From Adineta steineri (Eukaryota > Rotifera > Eurotatoria > Adinetida > Adinetidae), in assembly GCA_905250115.1 (NCBI GenBank), contig CAJNOI010000044.1:520262-584261 (forward strand): DNA of 64,000 bases, read 5' to 3'. This document shows positions 37,036-49,561 of the stretch, piece by piece. The notes under the pieces are model-generated. The model saw nothing but the letters and a program-made list of their open reading frames with translations. It was not told the DNA's origin and did no database searches. Numbering within the stretch: the first letter of the stretch is position 1; each line of letters opens with the position of its first letter. The translations under genes were made by a program, and so were the position numbers.

Positions 37036-40000
37036 TCACGTTGATTTTTCAGGTTCTTCTATCGGTTCAGAAACTACTGGTTCATCAGCAGGTATTGTAG
37101 CAGTAGAAACATCTTCTTTATCATCTTTTGGAATATCCAATTCTGAAGTATTTGATATTTCTTCTGTAGTTACAACAGGTGAGTTTCGTTGTTGTTCAAG
37201 TTCATATTCACTAATTAAACGTTTTTTTAATGGATGTGCACTACTGGATGAATTTGATGCTGTTGGTGATGAAGCCATTGGTGGAGTATTACTTGGATTA
37301 GAATTAGTTGGTACTGAATTATTAACAGGACTTTTTATACTTGATAATTGATCACCACTTATTGATAATGATGATTCATTTTGAGTATCAGATGATGAGG
37401 AAAGACTCTAAATTGAAATACAATACTTATAATAGATAATTTTATATCAAACTAAATTAAATATTTAATGAATTATTAGTTCTGTCTACTAAAAAATACG
37501 TTCTAAATGATAATTATAACCAGAGGCGTACCCAAGAATTTTGAATGAGAAGAGGGCACACCCGCGTTTTTTGTCTTGTGGCTAGGTTCTTTACCGGTAA
37601 CTCCCTTCAGATATGTTTTGGCCAAGGCGGGTGCACGAACACCTTTTTCATGTAACGTTTGAGTCTTTTTAAAAATCCTACAGTATGACTTTCGGTTAGG
37701 TAGTTACAAATTCGAGATTATATCTAGTTCTGTATCTTTCTATATGTATATACTAAATTATTAAATTCGCTAATGTGAATTTGAATGTTTTGCTCAACAA
37801 AAGATATTATCACTCTTAAAATATTACCTGATTTAATGTACGAGGAATTTTAGCTTTAGGTGAATGATCATGTGGTGATGTTGATGACTGTCTCGATGGT
37901 GAAGATTGCTGTTCATCTTCTTTATTAAGAAAAAAAATCAAATAAAATACTATATATGTAAAATAAAAACTAATTACTTTTATTAATATTATAACGTGGA
38001 TTAACAAGTTGATTATTTGTTGCTGATGAATATTGTTGTTGATCAGGTGTTAAACGTAATGATGGTGATATAGGACTACCTTGTGTGATTGAACCTGTTG
38101 GACGTGATGTTCGAGACGCAAGTGGTAATGCATGTGAGTTTGTTAAATGATATTGTTGTTGTTGAACATATGATTGCCAATTTTTCTCAGCATTTGTTGA
38201 TGCTGCTGATTGATGATGTGGAGTTTTTGATTGCGGTTGTAAAGCAAACGGATCACGTACATTTGGTGTTGTTGTTGAGTCCTGTGGTGTAGGAAAAGAT
38301 GGATAATGTTGTTCTTCGTCATTTGGTGATGTGCTATAAATAAAATGAGAAATTATTTATAAATATAAATATTGAATTTTATTCTATACCGTAAACGTTT
38401 GGATGAATTCGGTTGAGATTGATTTGGTGATGATTTTTGAAATATATTTGCTGGTTCTACAAAAGAAGAATCATATGGTTGACTGCTTCTTTTCTTAAGT
38501 CAAGCTATTTATAATTCTTAATAAACTTATTTTCTCCTTCTGGTAATTATGTATTCATTGTTCTATTATTTATACTACCATTTTCTATAAATATTTTAAC
38601 TCCATATGCATCAGAATTATTTGTTTCTCTTTCTTTAGTGTAAATTTTAAACGTTCGCGACTACAGGTAATTATCGAAGTAGTTTAATCAGGTCACGTTG
38701 CACATATTTTCTATAGCTGCTTTTGTGAAGCTTAGATTGGACTGTATGTACCTGTTCTTTCTGAATAGTCTTCTGTTTTATATGTCAATTTGTTTTTGTA
38801 TAAGTATAAATTTTTATTCTAAGTCCTTACTCTAGTCTCCTGTAGAAAGGTTATCACTAAGCAACTGAAAAACATCTACAATGCAAGACTAATCATTGTA
38901 TTGTTTCAATAATCCTATCGAATTTCATATTTCGATGATTTGTATATATATATTTACCATCAGGTTTAACTAATGGTGGACATTTTCGATCAAGTTCACC
39001 ACGAATTAAATATTCAATTTTTTCACATTTCTCATTTGGAGATGCTGGACGTTTATTTGATTGTTCATCTAATTTAAATACAAAATAAATTTAGTATTTT
39101 TAAAGTAAATATCTATTCTAACCATTTGTTGCCATTGGTTGAGCTTTACCATCAGCATAAATATCACTTGAGCCCATTAACATACGCATTGTAATTGAAC
39201 CACGTGACCTTGTACCTGAAATCAATGAAATATTTTACATCTCTATTTTTTTCTAGCAAAATAGATTTACGTGTATTTGTACTATTCGATCTTTCAAGAG
39301 CAGCTTGCTCATTGTTATTTGAATGTCCTTTCGATGTTCCAGCAGCGCTGTTTTGGACTTTTTGATTAATTTCTAATAAAAAGAAAATTATCTAATTGAT
39401 AGGTATCGATTTTATTATAATTCTTACCTATATATTCCGCTTTTTCTAATGGTTGATTAGAGAGAATCTTTTTTATAGAACTATCACGACGTTTTTCTGG
39501 CATTTCACTTTCTGTATTTGATTTATTCATTAAATCTGATTGTTCATTTGGATTCGAATCATCATCACCATCAAGTAAAATTGGTTGATCAGAATTCTAA
39601 AAATTTCCAAAAATTTATTTATAAAAATACAAAAATATAAATATTCTATTTACATTGGTTTGTGCAGTACGTGTTAATTGATTATTAGAAGGTTGTTCAT
39701 GTAATGATGAGTCTGTGTTAGCAATTTTATTATCATTATCTAAATATATTTAAAAAAAAAAGATTTTTTTTCTGTTTCTTAATGAGAAAAAGTAAGTGAC
39801 TTATATAAGGTAATAAAAACAAGGTCATTATGACTTATAACTTCCTTTTCTCTATCGTAAAGGGTTATGTGACTTGTCAATAGAAGAGAAATATCTACAC
39901 AGCAATCTCCTATTATAGAATACTATGACTCGACATGATATAGTCACTTTCTACGTTATTAATTTTAACGATAAATTAAAGGAAATTAGAAAAGAAAAAT

Positions 40001-43000
40001 TCTGAACGCTGACAGTCATAAAGAAGACATCATGACCATAACTAAAAGTCTCACAAATTAAAATATTTAACGTTTGTCTAAATATAAATGTGTTTATGAT
40101 ATTATAATTATATGCACAGCATAGTATAAAAATAATCGTTAAGGAATACAATAGAAATAAAAGTAATGAGACACGATATGATAAAATGCAAATGAATGTC
40201 GACCGATTATTTATATTTTATCGAAGAAAAGAAAGAAAGAGAGCAGTAGAGACTATAAGATATTATATTAAACCCCCTAAGGATACTCTAAGCAAATATA
40301 ACTTTATTTATTAGTATAAAAAGAAATGATTTAGTAAGTTGAAAGTACGCATGTTTTGTTTTGTTTTGTAATCAAATAAACTATCTCTATACTAAAAAAA
40401 AACAAATACTTGTTTAATCAAAAGTAGCTATTTTTATATTTTTCTATTAAATAGGTCATGACAACTTCAGAATAGAAGGAATGGAAAAAAAAATAAAAAG
40501 AACGCAGATTTTATATCCTATTAATCTTACTTGTTGAGCTGACAAACTCATTCACATTTTTGTTCATAAATTCTTGAATAGACATGGATTCTTTGGCATT
40601 TTTTATTGGTTCATTATGATGTGATGTTCTTTGTTGTGGTTGTTGCTGCTGCTGCTGCTGCGGCTGTTGTTGTTGCTGTTGTTGTGGATAATGTGATGGA
40701 TGATGTTGATGAGGTGATTGTTGCTGTTGTCGTTGAGGTGATACAGTATCCATAGGTGGATGATGATGATTATGCATTAAATAAGCAGCATGATGAGGTG
40801 AAATTTGTGAATTTTGTAATGGTGGAGCTAATGCTCGATTCGATGAAGGTGTATTATGATGAGGATGATGTTGATGATGTTGTTGTTGTTGTTGTTGTTG
40901 ATGATGATGATGACGATGAGGTGAATGATGACTTGTGTGAGGTTTATGAACATTTGGTGGTTGTCTCATATAATTCATTGGATTTCCATCCGATGAATGA
41001 TCAGTATAATGTAAATTTGGATTTAATTTATCCGGAGATGATTTCTAATAATAATAAGAAAAGAAAAGAAATTAAATATTAAAGTTTTATAATCGATAAT
41101 TCTAAACATACATGATGATTATGTGCTTCAACACGTTGAAAATGAATTGATGGACTTTCGACAGTATTTCGTGATGGATTTACACGATGATGATAATCAT
41201 CTGGAGATCTAATTAAAATCAAGGTTAAATTATTTCAATCAATAAATAAAATCTCTTTTTAGTTATGACATAGATATGAGGTCAAAATGACCTTTTAGAA
41301 AGTACACAATGTGCTTTTCTTTCTCATCACAAATATAGACGATAAAATGAAGAATACAATGACTATAACCTATTCTCACCGACTATTTCTTTCCGTTGCA
41401 CGGGTTGATGAATGTCGAGATAACTCATTAAGTTTTATTAATGGATTTTCATTTGCTCCAGGATTATGTTGCATATGCGGATGCATTTGTTGAGGATTAC
41501 TCATATTTTGTGTACGCCAAATCGATGCTGGATAATCATCTGTAGGATAACCTAAATCATGTGAATGTCGTTTTGTTGCATGAGTAGGATAGGATGGATC
41601 TGGCGGAGAATGACTAGGCATAGAAGATGGTTGATGATGATGAGCCATCTTATAACGCATAGCTGCTTTATGATGTTCTGCTAAACAAAAGAAAACTCAA
41701 CAGATAGAATTTCATTGTTTATTATTAGATTTTTGATGTACCTTTTAATTGTTCGTTGTTAGCTGCACTAGCAGCAGCAGCATATTCTTGCATAAGGCGT
41801 GAATCAAACATGAATGGTGAATTCGCTGGTAGTGAACCGTAATAAGGTGCGTATGGCGAGAGACCAGTTTGAATTAATTCTGGTGAGTACAGACCTGACG
41901 AAGCAAGCAATTGTGAAGCAGCTAGAAAAGCGGCTTGTTGAGAATGATGCGAATGTGGCGATTGTTGAATAGACGAAGATACATTTGGAGGACCAATTGT
42001 TGCAGGTGGAGGAAGTAATGGTTGATTGATTGAAGGAGATGGCTGAGATGGAGAACGTTGATCAGGGCCAGAACGATGTTGACTATAATTGAAAATTTAA
42101 CTACTTAGAATGTTTAAGAAAAAGGATCAGATTGATTTTGTTCTTCGAATTGAACTGAATTACTACGGTTTGATATGAATAAGTAAAAATAGTCAAAAGC
42201 AAATTGTATTTTATTATTAGACGAGATATCTCAAGAAAATGAGTTTTATCAATTTTTTTTATATATTTTTTGACTAATAGTTTTATCGTTATCCTCGAAC
42301 TGAACATGTTCTACTAGTATACTGTAGTTTATATTTCATAGTATATATATATCAAAAGAAAGATTGTACCGTTCATGACTTGGTGAATGTGTTGTAGGTG
42401 TAAGATATTTTGAAGTTAAATAATCAGCCCTTAATGTTTCGAATGTATCTGAACTTGGTTCTATTTTAGTTGAAGTCTTATGTTGTTGTTGCTGTTGTTG
42501 CTGCTGATGCTGCTGTATATATTGCTGCTTTTGTTGATTACAATAGCGCACGTAAGCAGCATGTTGTTGCTGCTGCTGCTGCTGTTGTTGTTGTTGTTGT
42601 TGTTGTTGAAGTAAATGATGTTGTTCGATATTTCGATCTAAAATCTTCGGTGATTTATGATGTGCATATTCACTTCTTGGATTATTATAATGATGAGAAT
42701 GTGTTGGTGATATATCAATTGCAATTGGTTTACTTGTTGGTGTTGATGATGATATCGGTGTTCCACGCATAATTGAACCTTGCGGTAAAAATTTTTGTTG
42801 CGAATGAGGTGGATATTGATAATGTGTTCCTGGTGATTGAGGTTTATTAACAGTAACTAATGGCGGTGGCGGTGGAGGTAGTGATGGTGGTGGTGGTGGT
42901 GGAGGTGCTTGAGTAGAAGAATTATTATGATTAGTATTGTTGTTAATGTTATTAATCGGTCTCTCTGGTGAAGAATTCATATTATTTGATAAACGTTTTT

Positions 43001-46000
43001 CTGTTTCATTTAATGTTTTAGATATTTCCTTTTCTACAAGTGATGTTATTGTTGAAAAATTCGTTGTTGATGGAATTGATTTTGTAGGTTTTTCATCATT
43101 TGTTAATGTTTGTTCTTCACCTTCATCAATAACCATTCCTTGAGTTGAATCATTACTATCTTCATTAATTGTTTTTAACACATTATCATCATGAGGTTGT
43201 TTTGTTTGACCAACTTCTGAACCAGATACACTACCATTATCTTCATCATTATTCTATTTTGAAAAAAGAAAAATTTGCAAATTTACTTTTATTATCAATT
43301 AAATTTCTTACAGGATCATCCATAGGTGAAATATTTTTACGTTGTTGTTTTACATAAAAAGCTCGGCAACTTTCTTCACTACGATGAACATATTCAGCAA
43401 TTTGAGTCCAATCATGGTTAAATTTATCGAGTGCTCGGGTAAATGCATCAATTTCTGTTTCATTCCATTCTTCTAAAATTATATAAGACATGAAAGTTTT
43501 GATATAGAAATAAAATATTACCATCATCATGTTTAGAATTTTGATTTCCCGTTATCGTTGATTCATCATCATCATCTTCTACGGATTGATTTGCATGTCG
43601 TTGTCGTACTTGAACAACTACTTTTTCATAACAACGTTTACAACAACGTTGAACATCAGGTGGAATTTCTAAAAATAAAAATCATGCATTGACGTATTTA
43701 GTTTTTTGTCTAGTGTTATTCAAAGAAATATTTACGTAATAAACGACGAATTTCTTCTCGATGTTCTTTAGATAATTCATTCCATTTGTGTGGAAATTGA
43801 CGTAAAGGATTTTTACGATTTTTCTTTTTACCAGGTTTGTCAGCTGTACAAGATAATAACTGACATCGACTAAATATGAAGGAAAAAAAAGATAATTTAA
43901 AAGATAAAAAAAATCATGAACATACTTTTTATTTGAATTTTTTCCATCATTAATATCACCGGAATCTAAGAAAATAATATTTTATTGGAAAATAGGATTA
44001 AAATTTTCTACATACTTATATCACGTCGTTCTTCATCGCTAAAAGAAAAAAAATGATATTTATTTAAACAATTATTTATAGAAATTTAAAAGTAGATAAG
44101 ATATTTTTATTACTAGAAAGAGTACGATAAGTGCTCGTTTGTAATCATATCAAAGCGATAATAAAATGTGATACCTAATCCTAAAAGTCAATATTTATAA
44201 AAACTAAGTTTGGAATCATTCATAAAGAACATCTGCAAGAAAGAAAGTCAAATCTATATGAATATGTTCTTTCCTATGTCTCTAAACTTACTCAATAATG
44301 TTAAAAGATAGATTTCCAATATATGCGTAGTTTCATAATCGATCACAGGTAGTCAGTTTGAAAGGAAGTGTACTAATCGCTCAGTTGTCGAGAACAGAAT
44401 TATTTTTTCCTAAACCGAAATGACACTAATGCATTGACTATCTACAAAAACTCGTATATAATAGGTATGTTAATTTCGATCTCTTCCAAGTAGTGGCGTA
44501 ACCAGAGTCAACTATAGGTGGGCTTCGCCCAACCACTGATTGTAGTTATGTAAGACAAACTTTCCTCGGCGCCCTCCTACCCCACAGATATTGCCCACCA
44601 TCGCTCAACCACTGCCAAAATACTGGATACGTCATTACTTCCGAGCTTTATAAATTAAAATATTATCATAAACACACAAAATGTTTAAAAATGATATATG
44701 TTGATATGCACCAGAGTAATTCATTCATAAACTGGAACCCTACTCCTACTCAATCTTATGTAGTAATGTATATTTGATAATTAAAGTACACTCATTTGAA
44801 AAAGTCTAAACTTTTATCTCAAATTTCTCGGATAGAGACGCTTTAATCAGGATAGTTTCCTTTCAACTAAATTTTTACAAAGCTTATGAAACATGTATCT
44901 TGACGATAGAAAAACGATTGCCATCTTGAAATATGATTTTCTAATAATCATACAGAACACAGAAACTTAGTCCACCCTTAATGAATGGTCTCCATTTGAT
45001 AATCTCATGTAACAAATACTCAATATGCATCTTACTTAATATGTCAATAAAAATGATAAATTACAAAATTCTATGATTATATCGAACAGACTGTGATAAA
45101 CAAACTTACTTTTCTATTCGATCAATTGAACGTTCATTATCCTATAAATAATATTGAAAAATATATATATATATATACACGAAATAATAAAACAAACTTG
45201 TCCTATTCCAAGAATTTGTTGAGATGTTGATGAAACAATTGTATTTGAAGTAACTTTTGTCACTAAAGTTGTTTCAATAGTTGTTGATGATGTAACTGTA
45301 GTTGTTGTTGTCGTTGTTGGATTTTGTTTAGCACGACGTTTATTAGCTTGTGTTTGTTTTCGTAATAAATTTTTATAATTTTCAGTTTTCTTTGTCATAT
45401 AATAAAACTGTACACATTGTTCAGTTGTTTTATTTTCAAGAAATGATGATATATAACCAAAATTTTTAGGTGATTGAGTAAATTTTTCAACAAAAATTTG
45501 TTTTTCTTCTCGTGTCCAACATGGCATTTTTATCTGTTCTTTATAAAATGCAGCCGCATCAGTTTTAATTAAACCATTTTGATTAAAATATTGATGTTTA
45601 CGTTGCCAACTATCATACATTATTGGTGGTATGACTGATGATCTACGCATTTTTTCATCTTCTTCTTCGTCATTTTCTTGTTCAACTGGATTTGTATTTG
45701 AAGTTAATTGTGTTTGTTGATCAGTTGTAGATGGTAATGCTGATGATGATGATGGATCAGTTGTAGTTGTTGTTTGTTTTTTTTCTTTATCTTCACGTGC
45801 TTTACGTAATTCTGGAAATGTTTTTTCAAATGTTTCACGATATGCTGATATATCCTTAGCTAAAATTGATTTTTCATCTTTTTCAATGGATTTTTGCCAT
45901 TGTTCATAAGCTTGATCATATTTTTCACTTTCAAATTTTGTTCGACACATATAACGTTCACGACTTTTTTTAAATAAATTTATTAAACGATTTTTCATTA

Positions 46001-47761
46001 CATTCATATATCTAAATGAAAAAAAGTTAATAATTCGCATTTCAATAATAGATATCATTTTCTATATACTGTGTTCGAATTTTTTCGATTGGTTCAAGAT
46101 CACTTGGTTCTTGATAGAGTGGAAGTGTTAAATCAATATTATTATGTAACTGATTTAGAACTTTTTGACCATCTTCAGCTTTTTTCTAAACAGATCAATA
46201 ATTCATTATACAAACAACTTGTTAGAAAAAGTTTACAGTGACCGAACAAATCATCATAATCAATAAAACTACTGATCGATTAATTTGTCATATTGAAATA
46301 AATTACTCATTTCGTTTTTTTTTCATATAATAAATAATATATTACATTGCCAGTGAGGATGCAAGAAACTATCCTTAATATATTTTCTTATGACTAAAGG
46401 TTAATCTAACATTCTATTCTTTTATTAAGCTTCGAGTCAATAAGAGGAATAAATAAATTAAAATTTTTTTTATTTATTTTATATAAATAGAAAGTATAAT
46501 AAGTCTAGGTCAAGGTCACAGACGTACGTGCAAATATTTATAAAAAATAAAATTGAATTCACATATTTTCTTTTCTTTTTCCAACAAAACAGAATTTTAA
46601 TATTGGGAATAAATTCTTCAAAATTAAATGTAATAAATCATATATTCAACTTGAATAATGTTCATATATGAATCAATATTTAAGAATAATAAATGATAGG
46701 CTTATCTTCAATTATTAATATACTTTTACTCATTGACATATAATACATTTCTCTGAACTTCTCAACTAACCTATAGCGACATTATTAATATTTCAAGCGT
46801 TTAACATGACTGTTTTTTTTACCTACGTACTTTTTCATATCTCTTTATCTCCGAGAAAAGAAAGAAAGAACGTAAAAATGATACTGAATAAAACACGCAA
46901 TTAACACACTTGAGTTTTGTATGTTTATAAATCTTACTCTATTATCATGAAGAATTTTTTCGATAAGTGTTTGTGAACCATTCGTTTTAAATATATCATC
47001 TTGATCATCAGTTTCTTCTTCATCAGCAGCTGATCGATCTGCTTGACTTTTAATTTCACTCTTTAATAATAAAAACAAAAGAAACAAATTTAAATCGAAA
47101 AAAAGTACATTTTTGTAATTCTACTTGACTAAGTTTTGCTCGATGAAGTTTTTTCATTGTTATTTCAATATCTGATTCAAGTTTTGATATTGAAGTACGT
47201 ATAATTGTTGTATCTCTTATATTTGAATCCATTTTTGATTCATCAAGTATTGGTGAAATAGCTTCTGTTTGTGGTTGATATAATGGTTGTTCCTAAAATT
47301 GAGAAAAAAAACACATTTTATCAATTGTTTATTAAAATTATATTAAACTTTTTTAATATCAATTGATAATGGTATTGTCGATGGATAACGTGATCGTTTT
47401 GAATGTTCATCAATATGTGGTCCCATTGACATTGGTGTGGCTAATGAAAATACATATGGAGCTAATGAATTTCTAAAAAAAAAATAAACTCATAATTTAT
47501 TATTTAAATTCTATTGTAAAATAAAAACCTTTCTGGACTAGTAAAATGATTATGATGATAACCAGCAAGTAATGATGGTCGACGATTTAATACCATAGCT
47601 GTATCAACATTTGAATTAGTATTATAATGAGTATCACGCTAGAAATAAACATTTTTTTTTTCAATGAAATATTTCCTTTTTAAAACAATGTTTTTTACTT
47701 GTTGAAAATTACTCGGATAACCATATTGAGCTGCTTGCATATATGGGGATTGTCCAGACAT
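37036..47761 (-). CDS. Nuclear receptor corepressor (NCoR/SMRT family)
   Basis: Scaffold that links unliganded nuclear receptors to HDAC3. About two dozen exons run from the ATG at 47761 (MSGQSPYMQAAQYGY) to the TGA at 37036. Visible in order: an N-terminal coiled-coil part; TLIEKILHDNR and LPLYQEPSDLEPIEKI, which match conserved NCoR blocks; SVIPPIMYDSWQRKHQYFN leading into SANT1 (WTREEKQIFVEKFTQ...ENYKNLLRK, about 45350-45560), the HDAC3-activating region; a Cys-containing segment (43620-43880); SANT2 (EEWNETEIDAFTRALDKF, exon 43472-43314); then long Pro-, Gln-, His- and Ser-rich exons. GSI-type motifs GSIMRGTP and GSITQGSP are typical of the family. A CoRNR-like box, IEYLIRGEL, lies near 38990-39020. 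Two introns hold GC-rich insertions. Exact borders of the small exons are approximate. Confidence 0.9.
37516..37650. mobile_element. GC-rich insertion in an NCoR intron
   Basis: Within the intron at about 37408-37827, a stretch beginning CCAGAGGCGTACCCAAGAAT is clearly richer in G and C than the surrounding intron. The opening resembles transposon ends seen in many animals, but no matching opposite end was found, so it is given as a probable fragment. Confidence 0.4.
40618..40930 (-). repeat. CAG/CAT runs coding poly-Gln and poly-His in NCoR
   Basis: Two CAA/CAG runs (40640-40685 and 40880-40902 approximately) with CAT-rich neighbours encode Gln and His tracts in one NCoR exon. The codons are mixed, so the tracts are not pure microsatellites. 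Confidence 0.8.
42478..42612 (-). repeat. CAG/CAA runs coding poly-Gln in NCoR
   Basis: Two long Gln tracts (about 16 and 8 consecutive residues) with mixed CAA and CAG codons in the exon 43255 to about 42370. A poly-Pro stretch lies upstream in the same exon. Confidence 0.85.
44490..44645. mobile_element. GC-rich insertion in a second NCoR intron
   Basis: The roughly 1-kb intron at 44050-45112 contains a GC-rich block starting AGTAGTGGCGTAACCAGAGT and ending near ACGTCATTACTTCCGAGC. It starts with the same GGCGTA(A/C)CC word as the block at 37524. Both are probably fragments of transposable elements; the type is not assigned. Confidence 0.4.
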
Positions 47762-49561
47762 GTTTATTTATTGTTCATTATTATCTAATCACAGCTATTT
47801 TTAAACTAAAAACAAAATCGTCATGATAAATAGGAAAAGAAAACGTAAATAAAAAATATTTTTCTGTAGAAAAGAACAACAAAACGAAAAAGAATGATAA
47901 GAAGAAAAAAATAAAGTCAACGTTTGTTGTATTTTTTCTACTAATAAACAAAATGATAATTAGTACGATTCGTCACGCATATGAATATGCTTATGCTTAT
48001 GTATCTACGGTAATACAAACGAGTGGCGACACAATACCTCCAGAAGAAAATAAAATCCAGCAGCTTGATTAGTTAGGTCACAGAAGTTCATTCTTATTCG
48101 TTCAATTCTTCGAGCGAATTATATAAAAGTAATAGAGGTCGGTAACTAACATACATTATTGATAAAAAAGCACATATATATAATTACAATAATTGTATAT
48201 AAACATAAATAAATAGAGCGCTTTATACATTTGAACATCCATGTATTTAACAGTGTCAAAGAATGATATTTTTCTTTATCAATAAGTATGGATTTTTTTT
48301 GTGTATATAAACATATTTCAAGGTCGATTATACACGGATGTTATTTCAAAACAAAATAGTCGTTTAAAATATTAAAGCATATCGGATACAGTGTATTTAT
48401 ACTTGCTTAAATTTTGCGATACAATAATAAATGGTGAATATGAGTAATTTAATGCTTGTCTTGGAAATTGCGTATTTTGTCTTAAAATTGATTTTCTGAC
48501 AAAATGGTTTTATTTTAATAGAGAAAAAAAAAGTTTTTTTCACTTTAAGTGCAAAAATGTCACGAACGGATATACTGTTCGTAAACGATATACAGACGAA
48601 AATATAATAAATTTGAAATAGTCATGAATATATGATTATAACTTTATTCGATGGGTACATAAGATATCATCGATTATGTGCACGTGAAAAGATCGATACG
48701 CAATGTCATTTTTAATTTTGTCAATTCTAAAATTTATCTCTTCATATACTTAGATTATATCGAAAGTTTTGGCCACAACGTTTTTACTTTAAATAATGAC
48801 TATTGAACTAATTCTGAGATGTTTTATATTTTTCACTTGTCTCTCTCATGTAACATTTTATGACATCGTGTTCGAGAATATTACTTTTCGATAGTAAATA
48901 TGAATAGATTATTTGAAATTGGATAGTTGAATTACAAAATAAATATTTCGATTATCAAAAATCGATTAAATACAATATCTGCATCTTTCAACTATTTTAA
49001 TGTTTTTCTGTTCACTCTAATTCTAATATGGAAATTCGTTCACAAGATATAAAATTTATCTGCACATTCATCTAAATAGTGGTTATAATAGCTCCTATCG
49101 AGAGGTGTAACCCGCCGCAGCCAATTAACCCACCGATTTACACCTCTACCCCTCTCATATTCATAGATATTTTAGGAAATTTTATATCGTCGTAATTGAA
49201 TACCATAATGAAAAAAATATGTGCATTACAAAATCTACTATATTATTCACATATAATAATTTACTTTCTAATTATATATAAATCTGATATAAAATAATCA
49301 ACATGCTGGGAAAATGATGTATTCATTCAGTTTAATCAGTCTATGTACAAAATAATGTCGTTCTGATTTGTATGAAACCGTCAAAGAATCAAAACATTAT
49401 GAGTTTGAATATTACAAAAAATGTAAAGTCTTCTTCTTTCTGAATTAACAATTTTTTTATTTATAAAAGTTTATTATCTAAATATTTTATCGCTGATACA
49501 ACAGAAAATCATATTGAATTTTTACTATTAATGAATGTTTTATTAATAATAATAATAAGAT
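47762..49561. other. Intergenic region
   Basis: 1.8 kb between the NCoR start codon and the stop codon of the ADP-ribosyltransferase-like gene, both on the minus strand. It contains a short hairpin at 49101-49147. No gene is seen. Confidence 0.6.
49101..49147. repeat. Short hairpin with AGAGGTGTAA arms
   Basis: AGAGGTGTAA (49101-49110) and TTACACCTCT (49138-49147) are perfect complements around a GC-richer loop. It resembles the hairpin at 18600-18666 in size and in its GGTGT core. Confidence 0.55.

Noticed and set aside
42470..43143. Plus-strand open frames opposite the NCoR Gln/Pro exon
   Set aside because: Val/Ala/Asp-rich readings are antisense shadows of CAG/CAA and proline codons in a well-supported minus-strand exon.
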